From positions 2,306,001 to 2,370,000 of the forward strand of contig NC_051106.1 in the NCBI RefSeq assembly GCF_901709675.1: a stretch of 64,000 nt of DNA, in the 5' to 3' direction. Positions 1 through 12,341 of the stretch are shown here, piece after piece; the stretch's first letter is position 1; the number at the start of each line of letters is the position of its first letter. Origin of the DNA: Syngnathus acus. Lineage: Eukaryota > Chordata > Actinopteri > Syngnathiformes > Syngnathidae. The position numbers and the translations under genes were made by a program. The notes under the pieces are model-generated. The model did no database searches. It was not told where the DNA came from and saw nothing but the letters and a program-made list of their open reading frames with translations.

Positions 1-94
1 CTCAAAAAGTATAATGATGTCCAAAATGGTGTACCAGTACTTGTTTGAGTGCGATTTTATGGTTTGAATTTCAACTTTTTTTTTTTTCTTCTTT

Positions 95-215
95 CTTTCT
101 GCCCCTTGATTGGCTGGCAACCAGTCCAGAGTCCAAAGTCGGCTGGCATAGACTCCAGATCACCCACGACCCCAATGAGGACAAGCGAAAATGGAAAATG
201 AATAATTTTGCATCG
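95..215 (+). repeat. Dispersed teleost repeat fragment
   Basis: Contains ctggcaaccagtccagag, ggctggcatagactccag and ccccaatgaggacaagcg, a degraded form of a 3' tail found on many fish dispersed repeats (recalled). The same ctggcgaccaatccaggg core recurs in the tandem array at 7010-7646. The parent element is not identifiable from this fragment. Confidence 0.5.
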
Positions 216-3200
216 AATCAACAAGTATCTGCTTCAGAGGCGTGAACAACACAATGACTCAGCATTAAAAAAATAAACACTCGTTCCCTCCTGCAGTTAG
301 AACTTGATGCACTGCATTTTTTTTCCGTCACAAGTCGGACAAAGACTGGACATCCCAGGCACCGCTGCCATGGTAACCTGGGTCACAACTCTGCATGGTG
401 GGTCATTTAGAGGGTTTCACAGATGACAAAAAGAGAGAAATTACGCTTGTAAAAGTGTGCACAATGTGTCCATTTCTGTGATAAGTGGAAGACAAACACA
501 TGTCAAGGAAGGAGTAAATGAAAAAAAATGAGAGAAGTTGAGAGTGAAGCCAACAAATGACGGGGAAGAAAGATGAGGAGAAAGAAGGAGAACCTCCGTA
601 CATAGTGGGTCAACAGAGCCATATGGCCGTCCATTATCAGAGATGCAGATGACTGCAGGCCTGTTATTGAGATTCCGAAAGCAAATATTGACTCCAGCTG
701 GAGCAGGCACTCTTCTGACTCTGACACATGCCTCTTTTCCAATGCCCTCCATCTGAGTTAGACAAATGGTTGGTTGAGAAAATTTGACAATTAAATTAGG
801 ACAATCAAAAAAAAACAGCAGAAGATGGTATGGGAGAGAAGCATAGTGGGGAGAGTTAGACTAAAAAAAAAGTGTTTTCCAAAAGAGTCATCCTCAGTTC
901 ACTTAAGTAAATGGACAGTGGGTAAAAAAAATTGCAGCATAGAAATCAGAGCTGATGCACAGTGAGGGGTAATCTTGCCTTCTTTTGCTCCGTCTATCTC
1001 TCCCTCATTCTGTCGCATGCTGCTGCCTCTTTCCGTTTATCTCTAATTACTAAGCCGGGGTACAGTTTGTTCCCCTGCTTATGAGCAGCCGCTGCTGCCT
1101 CCATGCAGTAAGTAGGGCCAATCAATCATGGGACACATCCATATAGAGATTATATTCATGTCAAGGACACAAATTCCATAGTTAGTAATCATTTCTTTCA
1201 AGGGGAGGGATAAACCCCCACAATTGCTGTGTAAAAAATAATACACCATTTTGAAAAAACATTGAGGTGTAATTTTGTAAGCAAGTACAATATGTACCTC
1301 GATACGATCCTATATGATTACATAATGTAATACGATACAATATGGCCTTACTACTACTTAATGTTGAACACATCCATAAAGTAGAAGTGTGCATACATCT
1401 GCAATTTATCGAAGGAAAGAAATCATTAACTTTCTGCATTTAGGTGATTCCTTCGCATGTGAGTTGCTGGGTCTACTGCGCCCCCTAGCATCAGGGAGGA
1501 GGAATTGCTACTCAGAACTAGAATCTTGATAGGGTTTTTATTAATATTGGTATCAATATTTTGAGCACACCCCTTCTTGCAATATTTGAATACATTTACA
1601 TTCATTTTGGTTAAAGAATAATAGAAATACATAAAAACCAAAACAAGTTAATACGAACACAGAAACGGATTGGACAATGTTGAAATAAGTATTGTCAAAT
1701 ACCATATTCATCAGTCAAATATGAATACATGACCAAAGTGTATGATCCAGGGTCAATCACACAGCAAGAACAGAGATGGTTGGTTAACCAAATATTATTT
1801 CTTTAATATTCATCCACTTGGGGGTAACGGTCTTGGGTGGGCAAGCATAACCTTTCTACCTCCGTAGTAAGACCGAAAGCGATAAGGGAAGGGATTTATG
1901 GCTGAAATGAATGATTAAATGTAAAGGTCACTTATGCACTAACACACATTATGAAGCTTAGATGCACAAAGACAGTGTTGGGGCCTGAGAGATAGACAGA
2001 TCGGTAGGCCCATACGGGTCAACATGCGTGCACATACATATGCATTTGAGTATGTGCATGTGCATGCGTGCTGCCCAGATGGTAGGAAGGCAGTTCTTAG
2101 GGGTCAAGCATTTTTGTGGATCAAAGCCAAGGTCAGGGCAAATGCAGTGGCCCATGTTCAAGGTGAATGAAGGCCTCAGATGGCTCTTCATTAGCAGGCT
2201 GCTCTGTTTCTACTGGACCCCATCGGCCAAACAGCACCAAGCTTCATCACTGGCTCCCTCTTTCTCCCCTCCTGTCCACAGGGACATGTCCTGAAAACGA
2301 CTGTCCACTGGGATCCATTTTGTGCCTAGTCCAACCCACCCGATGCGGCGGCCTTTTCTACACATGCTCACACACAGCCGTTGGTGCATAAGTAGCACTC
2401 CTAATTCCCCCGCCCAACAGCCAATGCTGACCTCTGATCTGTAGACTCCCAAGAGAGCATCTTGACCGTCCACCCTGAGTCTTTGTATTCCTAAGTCACC
2501 CTGCTGACAGAAGGCTTCTCGCCATTGCTGGACAGCCTTTAAACAGACATAACTGGTTCATTTCACTCCCCTCTAAAAGTATTGGGACAGTGGGTCCAAC
2601 TCTACATGAAAATGTAAATGCCCCAGACAATAAAAACTGCCACCCTTGGCAGCAATAACCAATATCAAGCATTGGCGTAACTGGTGATGAGTCTTTAAAT
2701 TGCAGTGGAGGAATTTTGACACTACTTTGCAGAACTGTTTTAAGCAAACTTAACTTATTGCACACAAAACGGACTTTTCAAAACATATTCTCTGGATTTC
2801 AGCCTCTCAAATGAAAACACATCTGTGATTATTTTCCATTGTGTGAGAATCGCACTTCACTCGACCGCATTTTTTTTTTTTATTCAGCAAATGTCTATCG
2901 CTCTTCTGACTCATTTGCAGCGCGGTGACTGTTCATGATGCATTTAAGGACAGCTTGGAATACTACGACATGTTCAAATGGAATCACGTTTTTAATGGCT
3001 GTCAATGTGTGTGTGTGTGTGGGTAGGGGTGGAAGAACTTGAGGGGGGGTAGGTCCTGCAGTGTACACCCTCAGCTCCGCCTCTGACAGAGACGAGCCTT
3101 TGTGTTCTTTTCTTTTTTTTTTAACACCATTAGTTTTTGCAACGGTTTCTAGAGAGGAAAATAATGTACTCCAATGTGCTGTTTACATTTAAATATAAAA

Positions 3201-6200
3201 CATTGATTATATGAAAATGTTTGGTTGTTCATTTGTGGAATGAGTGGAAAAATGTTTTTCCCCCCCAATCTTCTGTATTTACAATATTTTTTATTTTTGG
3301 CAAAATACCTGATTATTTGATAATATTTTCAATAGGATTTCCAAAGACCAAAATATTTGATAGCTTCAGCCCTTGTACTGTATTTTTATTGTTCCATCGT
3401 TTCTTTGATCAACATGTGTTTGTAATGTCACATTAGACAGACAGATGGACAATAGAAAAGTGATGTTTTTGGTTATAATAATAATGATATAAATTTCCTT
3501 GCCAAGTCAATTAGAGATGACAGGACTATCCTTCCCTCCGGAATACACAACACTGAACACCCAAAAGACGGTCTACAATAAATGGTGGCAAATCACTCCT
3601 ACACTGCTCGGTCCCGCACACCACAACGAAGGTTAATCCTGTTTGTCAAAGCGCTTGCAGTAAAAGGAGCTCTTGTGGTGAAGAGACACAGTTTAGAAAT
3701 GAGGTGGAGTGTGCCTCTCGGTCCTTGACCCCCCCCCCCCCCCTCCCCTCCTCTCTCAGCCCCACATCTGCCCATTAACCTGGGCCAATCAGCTTGACCT
3801 TGAAGAGAAGAGGAACTCACGAGTAGCTCGCAGTACCATTGACTTTAGCAGTCAAATAATTGGCCTCCCAAGAGGAAGTGGTTGGGGTGCTCGGGAGTGA
3901 TGGGCTGCCAGATGAAAAGCAAGGCAAACCCACAAACATGGTATTTATCTCGTTGTTGAAAAGCATGGTGCACCCTACCCCATTTTAGCGTTCATGTTTT
4001 TTTTTTTTTTAACTTAATGATAAAATGAGTACTAAGGAAGGTATGAAATCCGGGTAAAATTTCACAAAGAAAGGGCAGAAAAATTACACATATAAATAAG
4101 ATAGACTGGAAAATAGTTTGGTGGAGCGCAATAAGTAAAAATGATATATAAGAAAAGAAAACATGGAGGACCAGGTAAGAAAAGGGGCAAAGCTGAGCAG
4201 GTGTTGATTGGAGGGAGGCCAGGTGGTGAGCGCCGGCGGTACCTGTTGTCACAGCGAGGACTGAAGGTGTGAAGCTCATCTCAGTAAAGGCCCTCCGAGG
4301 TGTCATGTGATTACGGGCAGAACGGGGAGGAACACAGAGAAATTTGGACGCAGAAACAATGGGAGAGAGAAAAAAAAAAAGGATGCAGGTATAGTAATGG
4401 CAGCGTTGGGAGGAAACAACAGATTGAGATGGATAACTGACAGCCTGGATGGTAGAAATGCCCAAAGGAAGGTAGGTTGATTTTTGAACAGCCCACCTCA
4501 AACCTTGGTGTCTGATTAAACAGCTTTTGCTCTAGCCGAATCTCCGGTTCCTCGTGTTCCAAACCCATTACGATTAGCAAAGGTGTTTATGCTCCATTTT
4601 CTGGATGTACATTTTTAGACAAATGGGCAAGTTGCCTAATTAAGAGAAGGTCCAGGAAACTGGACCCAAAGGAGTCGTGTCAAATCGCGAACCTGAGTTA
4701 ATTACACCTCTTGAGGGGTGAGCTTCACCGAGCAAGAGCTTCTAAGCTCCAACCTTCACACCTCTGTACCGTCCATCTGGCATTCAGACAGCGAGATGGG
4801 GAGTTATGGCTGTGACATCACTCCTAACCTGTGACATCATCACTGCCCATCAGTTATTTCACAAAGCCTTGCCACAGCTGCAGACAAACACGGATGTCTG
4901 CAAACTGGCACGGACGGGTTATTTATGAGCCGGCTTGAGGAAGCGGTCACGGCTTTTCTCAAACACACCAAGTCTCTGACAATCCACCATTCCACTGGGA
5001 ACACTAAATATCGATTTCTGCACCACAACAAATCAGAAGAGTGACAACAAAGCTATGTGTTGACCCTTGATGGCTGACTGTTGGAGTTGACAAAAAGACT
5101 TGCACCTCTGATAAAAAGGTAAGAACAAGCATCAATATTTGTTGAACACAGTTTGATTGAGCACAACATGACAGCCATCAAAGCTTACTGACCGTGTTTA
5201 TTTCCATGAACTGCGTCCGTAATCCATCTCCTTTTCAAAGGACCCGTCTCCATTGATGAGTATTAACACAACAGCCTTAGATGTGCAATACAATGGAAGA
5301 CCATGATTAATCAAAGACAGAGCCATTATAGTCCAACAGCCACACAGGCCTCCAACGTGCTTTAACAGAAAGTCATAATAAGATGAGCGACAAAAGACAG
5401 GGATGAAGATGAACAGATACAGTTCTGCGACTGGCTGGGTGAGAGTTCTCTATGAAGGTGTCCTTTGTCACTGATGATGACCAGAGGGACTCAAAAGACT
5501 GGATACATTATTAGGTCAGAACAAAGATTGCCATCGTAGCTATCAGAGGTGAATATACAACATTTTCTTTTGAATCGGTCCAAGGCTCTGCAGCATCTAT
5601 CTGATCTCAATTTGGACTTTTAATAAAATGCCAAAGACCAAACAGTGGAGAGCAAGCTGGTCCTTGACCTTGACTTGAAATATTCTTGATTACTTAGAAG
5701 TATTTGCCCTGCGTTTTCCTCCAACGTCATAGCGTGCTGGAAAGATTAAAAGTTTTAGACTCACCTAACCTCTGTGCTATATAGTTCAGAGAGTGAAATG
5801 GGAAATTAAAGGCTGCTTCAAAGTGCTCTTCGGAAAGGCACAAAAGATTTCAAATCATTGTAGTCTATTTCTGGTAGCTATTTGGCTGCTTGCTGCAACG
5901 TGTGGTACATGTAGTATGCAGGCTCCCTCTAGAGGTACGCGAAATAACTTTCAAAAAATATACATGATATTAAATATTTTCAAAAGATTAAATACAATCA
6001 GACATTCTAATGTTGAAAATGTCAACAGGGTGACAACAAAGAGAAGTGAGATACTAATTAAGTGGGAACTTTTAAAGTTTGCAAATGCTTCAGGGTTGCC
6101 AGTGTGTAGATTATGGCTTTAGGCTGCTTTAGAGCGCCTCGTTGTTAGCCATGAGTGTGTGCCCAAGTCTGACATTACAGCCATAATTTTTTTTCCAATA

Positions 6201-7009
6201 GTTTGAAAGGATTTTTAGTTTTAGTTTTTTTACAGGATTGAAAACTATTCGTGAGAATTTTTTATTTTGCTCTCCTGAGGGTGAAGATATTTGTCAAGTG
6301 TGGGCATATGAAGCTCTTTGAGGTACGTACTTATAAAATACATCTAAATACATTTGATTTAACGTTAGTAATCCTTTTTTCGTAAATTTGACTGACTTTA
6401 CATGACTGTAGACAACCGACATCACTCATCCCAATAAGGATCTGCTCCAAACTGCAGTGCAACAAAAAAAGTTCCTTAATTTGAGATTTCACAATGCCTT
6501 GATAATTCATTTGACACTTTTGACAAAACACTTCAATTCCACAGGCAGTGTAAAAATCGAAGGCCATGCCAAATAGCTGATTTAACCCGGCATAGCCAGT
6601 GTTCAGATAAACATTGATCAAATATTCCGACAAAAAAGAACTGTGGCTTCTGAAATTTTAATGACGCTTGTGGCATGTGCAAGTGAGTAACTATCGTGCA
6701 TTAACAGCAGACATATCAATCTGCCTTCCAGTCAATACATACTGCACATTTTGCTCCTTTATTGCCGCTTACTATGAAAGGTTCATCGGGCCAATTAGTC
6801 TCTTCAACAAAATGCCGAACATTTAGTGGGAATGCTAATGATGAGTGCTAGGTTACATATGATCACAGCTGTGAATGCACAATGAATGAATATTTTTTGG
6901 GGCAGTGCTTTAATTTCCACTTAGACTTGCTTTTTGGAAATATTTCAGTAAAATCTATTATTTAGAAAAAAAAAAAAAGTAAACTGCACTGATCTAAAAC
7001 CAAACTTGT

Positions 7010-7646
7010 GGCAGTCCAATAAAAAAATATAAAGTTAATAATATTTTGAAGATTTCCTCATGCCCATGACTATCATCATGACAGAATTCGATGATTTTAA
7101 TTCTCCAATTTTTTAATGACTGTCAAGCGACCAATCCAGGGTGTACTCTGCCTCTTGCCCCAAGGCAGTGTACAATAAAAGAATATAAAGTTAATAATAC
7201 TTTGAAGATTTCCTTATGTCCATGACTATCATCATGACACAATTCGATGATTTTAATTCTCCAATTTTTGAATGACTGTCAAGCGACCAATCCAGGGCGT
7301 ACTCTGCCTCTTGCCCCAAGGCAGTGTACAATAAAAGAATATAAAGTTAATAATACTTTGAAGATTTCCTTATGTCCATGACTATCATCATAACACAATT
7401 ACCGTAATTTTCGGACTATAAGTCGCACCGGAGTATAAGTCGCACCAGCCATAAAATGCCCAAAAAAGTGAAAAAAAACATATATATGTATATAAGTCGC
7501 TCCTGAGTATAAGTCGCCCCCCCCACCCAAACTATGAAAAAAACCGCGACTTATAGTCCGAAAATTACGGTAGATGATTTTAATTCTCCAATTTTTGAAT
7601 GATTGTCTGGCGACCAATCCAGGGCGTACTCTGCCTCTTGCCCCAA
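7010..7646. repeat. 156-bp tandem array, three units, third unit interrupted
   Basis: The word ataaagttaataata begins at about 7029, 7185 and 7341, a period of 156. Each unit carries gaagatttcc(t/c)(t/c)atg, tcgatgattttaattctcc and gcgaccaatccaggg. The third unit is split at 7402-7570 by an inverted-repeat element. Removing it leaves about 466 bases, or three units. Units 1 to 3 differ by only a few bases, indicating recent amplification. Confidence 0.9.
7402..7570. mobile_element. MITE with perfect 25-bp terminal inverted repeats and TA target duplication
   Basis: The left end CCGTAATTTTCGGACTATAA continues to gtcgc and is perfectly mirrored at the right end (7546-7570). TA flanks both sides (7400-7401 and 7571-7572). 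Subterminal 'ataagtcgcacc' words repeat inside. It is 169 bp with no ORF. The TA duplication suggests a Tc1/mariner-type or related transposase; the family name is not certain. It sits inside the third unit of a tandem array. Confidence 0.88.
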
Positions 7647-10579
7647 ATCAATCAGGATTAACACCAGTTCGCAGGATGAAAAAACAGCTAACAAAACAGC
7701 TACAACTGCTCGTTTGTCAGTTGTATCTCCATGTAGACCACTTTGAGGTGGTTTCGTTTTTCAAGACATCACGAAACTTGTTTCACATCCCAGCATTTTA
7801 CACAGCGGGAGACCGCGTTCATTAATGAGTCCTCCATTTTCTCATCCATTTGTTTTTCACTGCACAACTCCACCCAAAAAATCTCTAGCTGGAAGCGCCG
7901 CAATGTTGTCACCGCATGCTGCTCAGAATCGAACAATTTTCAATTCGGGTGCACCTGCCGCACCCGACCCATGCGCTGCGAGCCTCCATGTGCTGACGAT
8001 GAACGATTGGGAGGACGGCGCACGGCGCTGTGCTAAGTGCAGTGTCAAAAGGCCTTAGGAGAAATCTCCACACAAAACCTTGGGCAAGACAAGAAAATAG
8101 AGTTCTGTGTTGGCAACAGCTTTTCCTAATCCTAGCCCCTAGGCTATATTGCGCAGTCAAGCAGGCTATTACATGGCAACAATTAGTGGGGGGGTTGGAG
8201 CCCAACACCTGGTCGTCTCCTATTCTTGGCCCTTCAATGGCAGCTGACTGTACAGTCTCACAGCCAGGTGGCCCTCCTTCAATGACATTAGCTAGTCACT
8301 CCAGGGTTAATCAGGAGCCTGCTATCATCCAGTGGGCACACATACAGCTCTATTCAAAATAGGGCTTTTATTAGGATGAGGGATGATGTAGACCATGTTG
8401 TTGTAAAAAAAACAACAACAACAACAACAAAAACCCCCAGCTCAGCTGATGCGAGCCCGGGGGACTCAAAATGATCTCGGGGGGTGGGGGTGGGGGGGTT
8501 GGGTCTCTTGAAATTGTGGAATAAGTTGGGTGCACCGCCTTGATTGGCTTAAGCGAAGATTGCAGCACGTCAACTGTGCATCCTGCGGATTACAATGGAC
8601 CTTTTCATGGGTTGACAAAAACAGATGGAGGAGCGGGAAGTGCTATACATCCACACAGACGGGTGATGATGCAGGGGGAGGGAGAGTGGGTCTTGTCAAA
8701 GTCGGCACATACAAAAACAAGTGGGTGTAGCTTGAGCGTCCATGCTATATCAACCCGCACAAAGGCCAATTCCAAAGATCCTCGTTTGGCGATCCGAGGG
8801 TAAATAACACTCATTTGAATAAGAAAAAGCGATAGATTTGTACCCAAATCAGCCAGTCTTGTCAATAGTAATTAGAGGCTATCCATAACTAATGAAGAGG
8901 TGTACACGGTATTAGCCAAAAGCAATGATTGTGTATCAAAACATACAATGATGAATAAATACGTACTATATGAAGCAGAAAGTGGTGGCTGAACAATGAA
9001 TAAATGCAGCCGGGATTAAATGAACATATCTTGCATGCTCGCATCAATTTCAAGATATCATAACCTCACTGAGTGTTGTTTTGTTTGCTTCTCCAAGCCA
9101 CAAAATGCTCTCATTGGGAGGCATCAAGCCTGCTGCGGTGATGAGATAGCAAGTTTCGGTCAATACGTCTCAGCGCTGCTCCTTCAGCTCCCGCTTGAAA
9201 ATGAAATAGCCTATGTAAGACATCAAAGGCCCATTTCTGGATGAAGAGGTTGAAAATGCACAGCAATGCATCTTTAAATGTTTTGTTTTGGTTATTTCTT
9301 TGTCTGCCATATTTTGTCAGCCAATGCAGAAAATTCCATTTTGTGAAGATGCAAATGCTGCAAGGCACGAGGACACTCTGGATAAGAGAACAATTGCCTG
9401 AGGCCAGCTAGGGAGCAGACACCGCCTTTGAAGCTTTTAAACAGGCATTAATGTGCAACTTATAAATAATCATCTAATTCCTCCTTTAAAAAACAACCAA
9501 TTAAGTCTGATATTAAAAGCACCGCAGCCTCAGTTGAACCGAATATCAATCTCATCACCTGACAAAATGGACAAAGGAGCCCAATAATGTCACAAGGTGA
9601 CCTACTCTGGAGTTCCAAAATCCCAAGGCCACACCAGACACCAAAAGATTCCAGCGCAGAGTGATGAGTGACATTTCAGTGACATTTCCCAGCAGCATTA
9701 GACGTGACGCTGTCTTAAGACAGCGTCAGAAATATCTATGGACATGCTTGAATGTGACACCAACGTCGGGGGGGATGCGGGCTTTTTCAGGGTTCGGCCT
9801 CAGCTCGGTGGCTGGTGATGAGGAGGCCGGACCCTGCGAGATTGAATGGTAATCACTGGAGCACAGATAATGGATGATTGAAAGCTCTTTCTACGCCGCT
9901 GTTGGATTTCAATATCAGAGAGGCCCTAGAATTGGGATTCTTATCATGGGCGGTGCGTCAAACAAAGGGGAGCCGAGTGTGAAATATGGGGTCCAACTCA
10001 GGCACACGACCACGGCGATTAGCACAAGGATAAAAAAGGCAGCCCAAACAAAAGGGGCAGCTTTAGCTGGACAAAAGGCTGTCCGCTGCCTTGTAACAAG
10101 AGACACCGAAGGGAAAAGGGACATAAAAGGGCGCGAGCGTGTACTTTGGTGGTAAAATAGGGACGAGACAAGAGTTTGTTGAGATGGCTGGAAGTGTGGA
10201 CGAATAGCGTCAGAGCCAAACGTTTCAAAAGTCTTCCAGACTCCCTGCTTCTGAAGAGGAATAAAGGACCAGCAGGAATGAAATGCAATATAGCCCAAAC
10301 TCAAAGCCATTCATACCCATCCAAATAAACACACACACACATACAAATGCTGACGCGCACACACACACAAGCCTACACGTAAACACAAACCCCTACACTG
10401 GCACAAGGGCTCGTCTCTTCTGAATCCATCACACACAAAAACGACAAGATGATTCGCTTTTATCCTTGAATTCCGAGTGCTACTGCTTGCCAGCAAAGCT
10501 CATTAACCCTCCCCTTCAAGAACCTGAGACAAAAGAGAGGAAAACAAAACGTAACTAATCAATGAGAATGCACCCACTA

Positions 10580-10584
<5 letters not shown>

Positions 10585-10650
<66 letters not shown>
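10585..10650. repeat. (GT)n microsatellite, about 33 units
   Basis: An uninterrupted TG run on the plus strand (CA on the transcribed strand) inside intron 38. It is a potential length polymorphism. Confidence 0.98.
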
Positions 10651-10651
<1 letters not shown>

Positions 10652-12284
10652 CTGGCAGTGTGAGTGGAGGGGTGGGGGGAATAACCTGAGAGGGTTAACA
10701 GCTTTTGCTTTAGTGTAGCGGTGGCTGCTATGGGGCGGAGAAAGAAAGTTCATTAATTAAACAGGGCTAGAGGGAACAGATGGAATGGCTAGCTGGATGC
10801 TAATCACTTCAAGCGGACAGACATGTTCTAGCATCCATGCTCCGAGTACCATAACATTACGAGTACAGTATGGGGTCAGTCTATACATGCCAATGATATA
10901 TTAATCTCTGTAGTTTGTAGAGTCCATTTTAAGATGAGGATATATGGTTTACTTTAAGGACAACATTTCTAAACGCAAAAATGCGCTGGACATATAGCGT
11001 ACAGGATATAATCATTTGTCACCCAATAAGTTAATAGCTTAAAAAGTGTTGATGTCTTAAAAAAATAGGTTATGCCAATTATGTCATTATCGCAACATAA
11101 AGCGTCCAACGCAAGCTGAAGCAACTCCATTGTGCAGGAATAAGTAGGCTAGACTTTGAAGTAATTGTTCTTTAAATACAAAAAATATATATATGTTGGT
11201 AATGGCCAGTCAAAGATATTTTGGGAGAACTTGCTTGTATGTACAAGATGGACAACCAAGTCATGACGGCATGTCTCCTTGAGAAGAGAAAAAAAAAAGT
11301 TATATGTAATCTGACTGGTGCCCTGCGCTTCATCTTATGATGGCACAGAGAAATGGATTCCACATAAAACTGCCAACATGCTCATTGTCACTTTACAGCG
11401 GACAAACAGACAGATGTCAGACATGAATGGATAACAGACGGCCACAGGAGGGGGGGGGGGGGGGGGCACAAGGAGGAGGTTCAAGTTTAAAAATACACAG
11501 GGCATCATTATTTGCGAGTGCATTTGTTGTACAGTATTAATTGCAGAATAAAAAATAACGGCAACTGTAAATGCATTGCAAGTGCAAGGTGGCTTCCATA
11601 TACATCAGGCAAGCAAAGCCACAATGTTTACAACAGTTTGACACCAGCCGTGAATGTGGGGTAACACAAACAGGACTCTGTGTCCCTGCTGTTGGTCTGG
11701 CTCCATGCCTGCGTTACCTGTCTTTAATAGGGGGTGGGGGGCCCATGGACCTCAAGATGAGCTGGGCTTGGCCCCTGGGGCTTTCAGGGTGTAGGACCTA
11801 TGCGATGGATGCGTGTGTGTAGGAGGGGGGGGGGGTGTTTAGGAAAAAAAAAATGAGTAATGCTATGAGTCATTCTGCATTAGCAGCAGGGGAGAGAGAC
11901 AGACAGAGGAGGGAGTGGATCCAGGGGGCGTGGGGAGAGAATACTTTTGCATGTTGTATGACGCTAGACGCCATATGCCATCCGAGCTGGGCTGCCTCCT
12001 GAGTCAGAGCTCTTGGTTTGACAGACACCCCCGCCCTCCACCTCCCGTCCCCTCCCCATCTCTTTACATTACCAAAGCTTGCCCAATTTTGACTCCCTAA
12101 AACCCTCTTCCTTCTCGGCCTACCCAGGCTGCAGCAATGGTCTAAGCAATTGGCTGTGCATGGATGCGTTGTGTATTTGTGCAAGTGTTTCGGGAGGAGG
12201 GCGGGTTGGTCGGGTGGTACTCAGTGATCTGAACACATCGGACATTGTCATGAGTCCCGGCAGGAACAGCTGGTCAGCTGGAGA

Positions 12285-12341
12285 GAGGGGCGAGAGGGGG
12301 GGAAGGGATAAGGAGGGTGGTGTGGGGGGGGGGGGGGGGTG
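12285..12341 (+). repeat. G-rich low-complexity tract with G-quadruplex potential
   Basis: Successive G runs (4, 7, 3, 3 and about 15) occur within 57 bases, satisfying the usual four-run quadruplex pattern. It is intronic and on the non-transcribed strand of ralgapa2. No coding potential. Confidence 0.75.

Noticed and set aside
1285-1590. Possible dispersed repeat with 'gatacgatacaatatgg' and 'caatattttgagcacacccc'
   Set aside because: Feels familiar from other fish genomes, but I found no second copy, clear ends or target duplication in this window.
3992-4501. 169-codon minus-strand ORF
   Set aside because: Phe/Leu/Ser-rich translation of A-rich low-complexity DNA; no family resemblance.
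5155-5230. Search hit for the missing FDG-containing exon ('gccatcaaagc')
   Set aside because: Flanking codons do not give the FFGPLFDG pattern in any frame.
7010-7646. CRISPR-like array
   Set aside because: Units are contiguous 156-bp near-identical repeats without short repeats and unique spacers, in a vertebrate genome.
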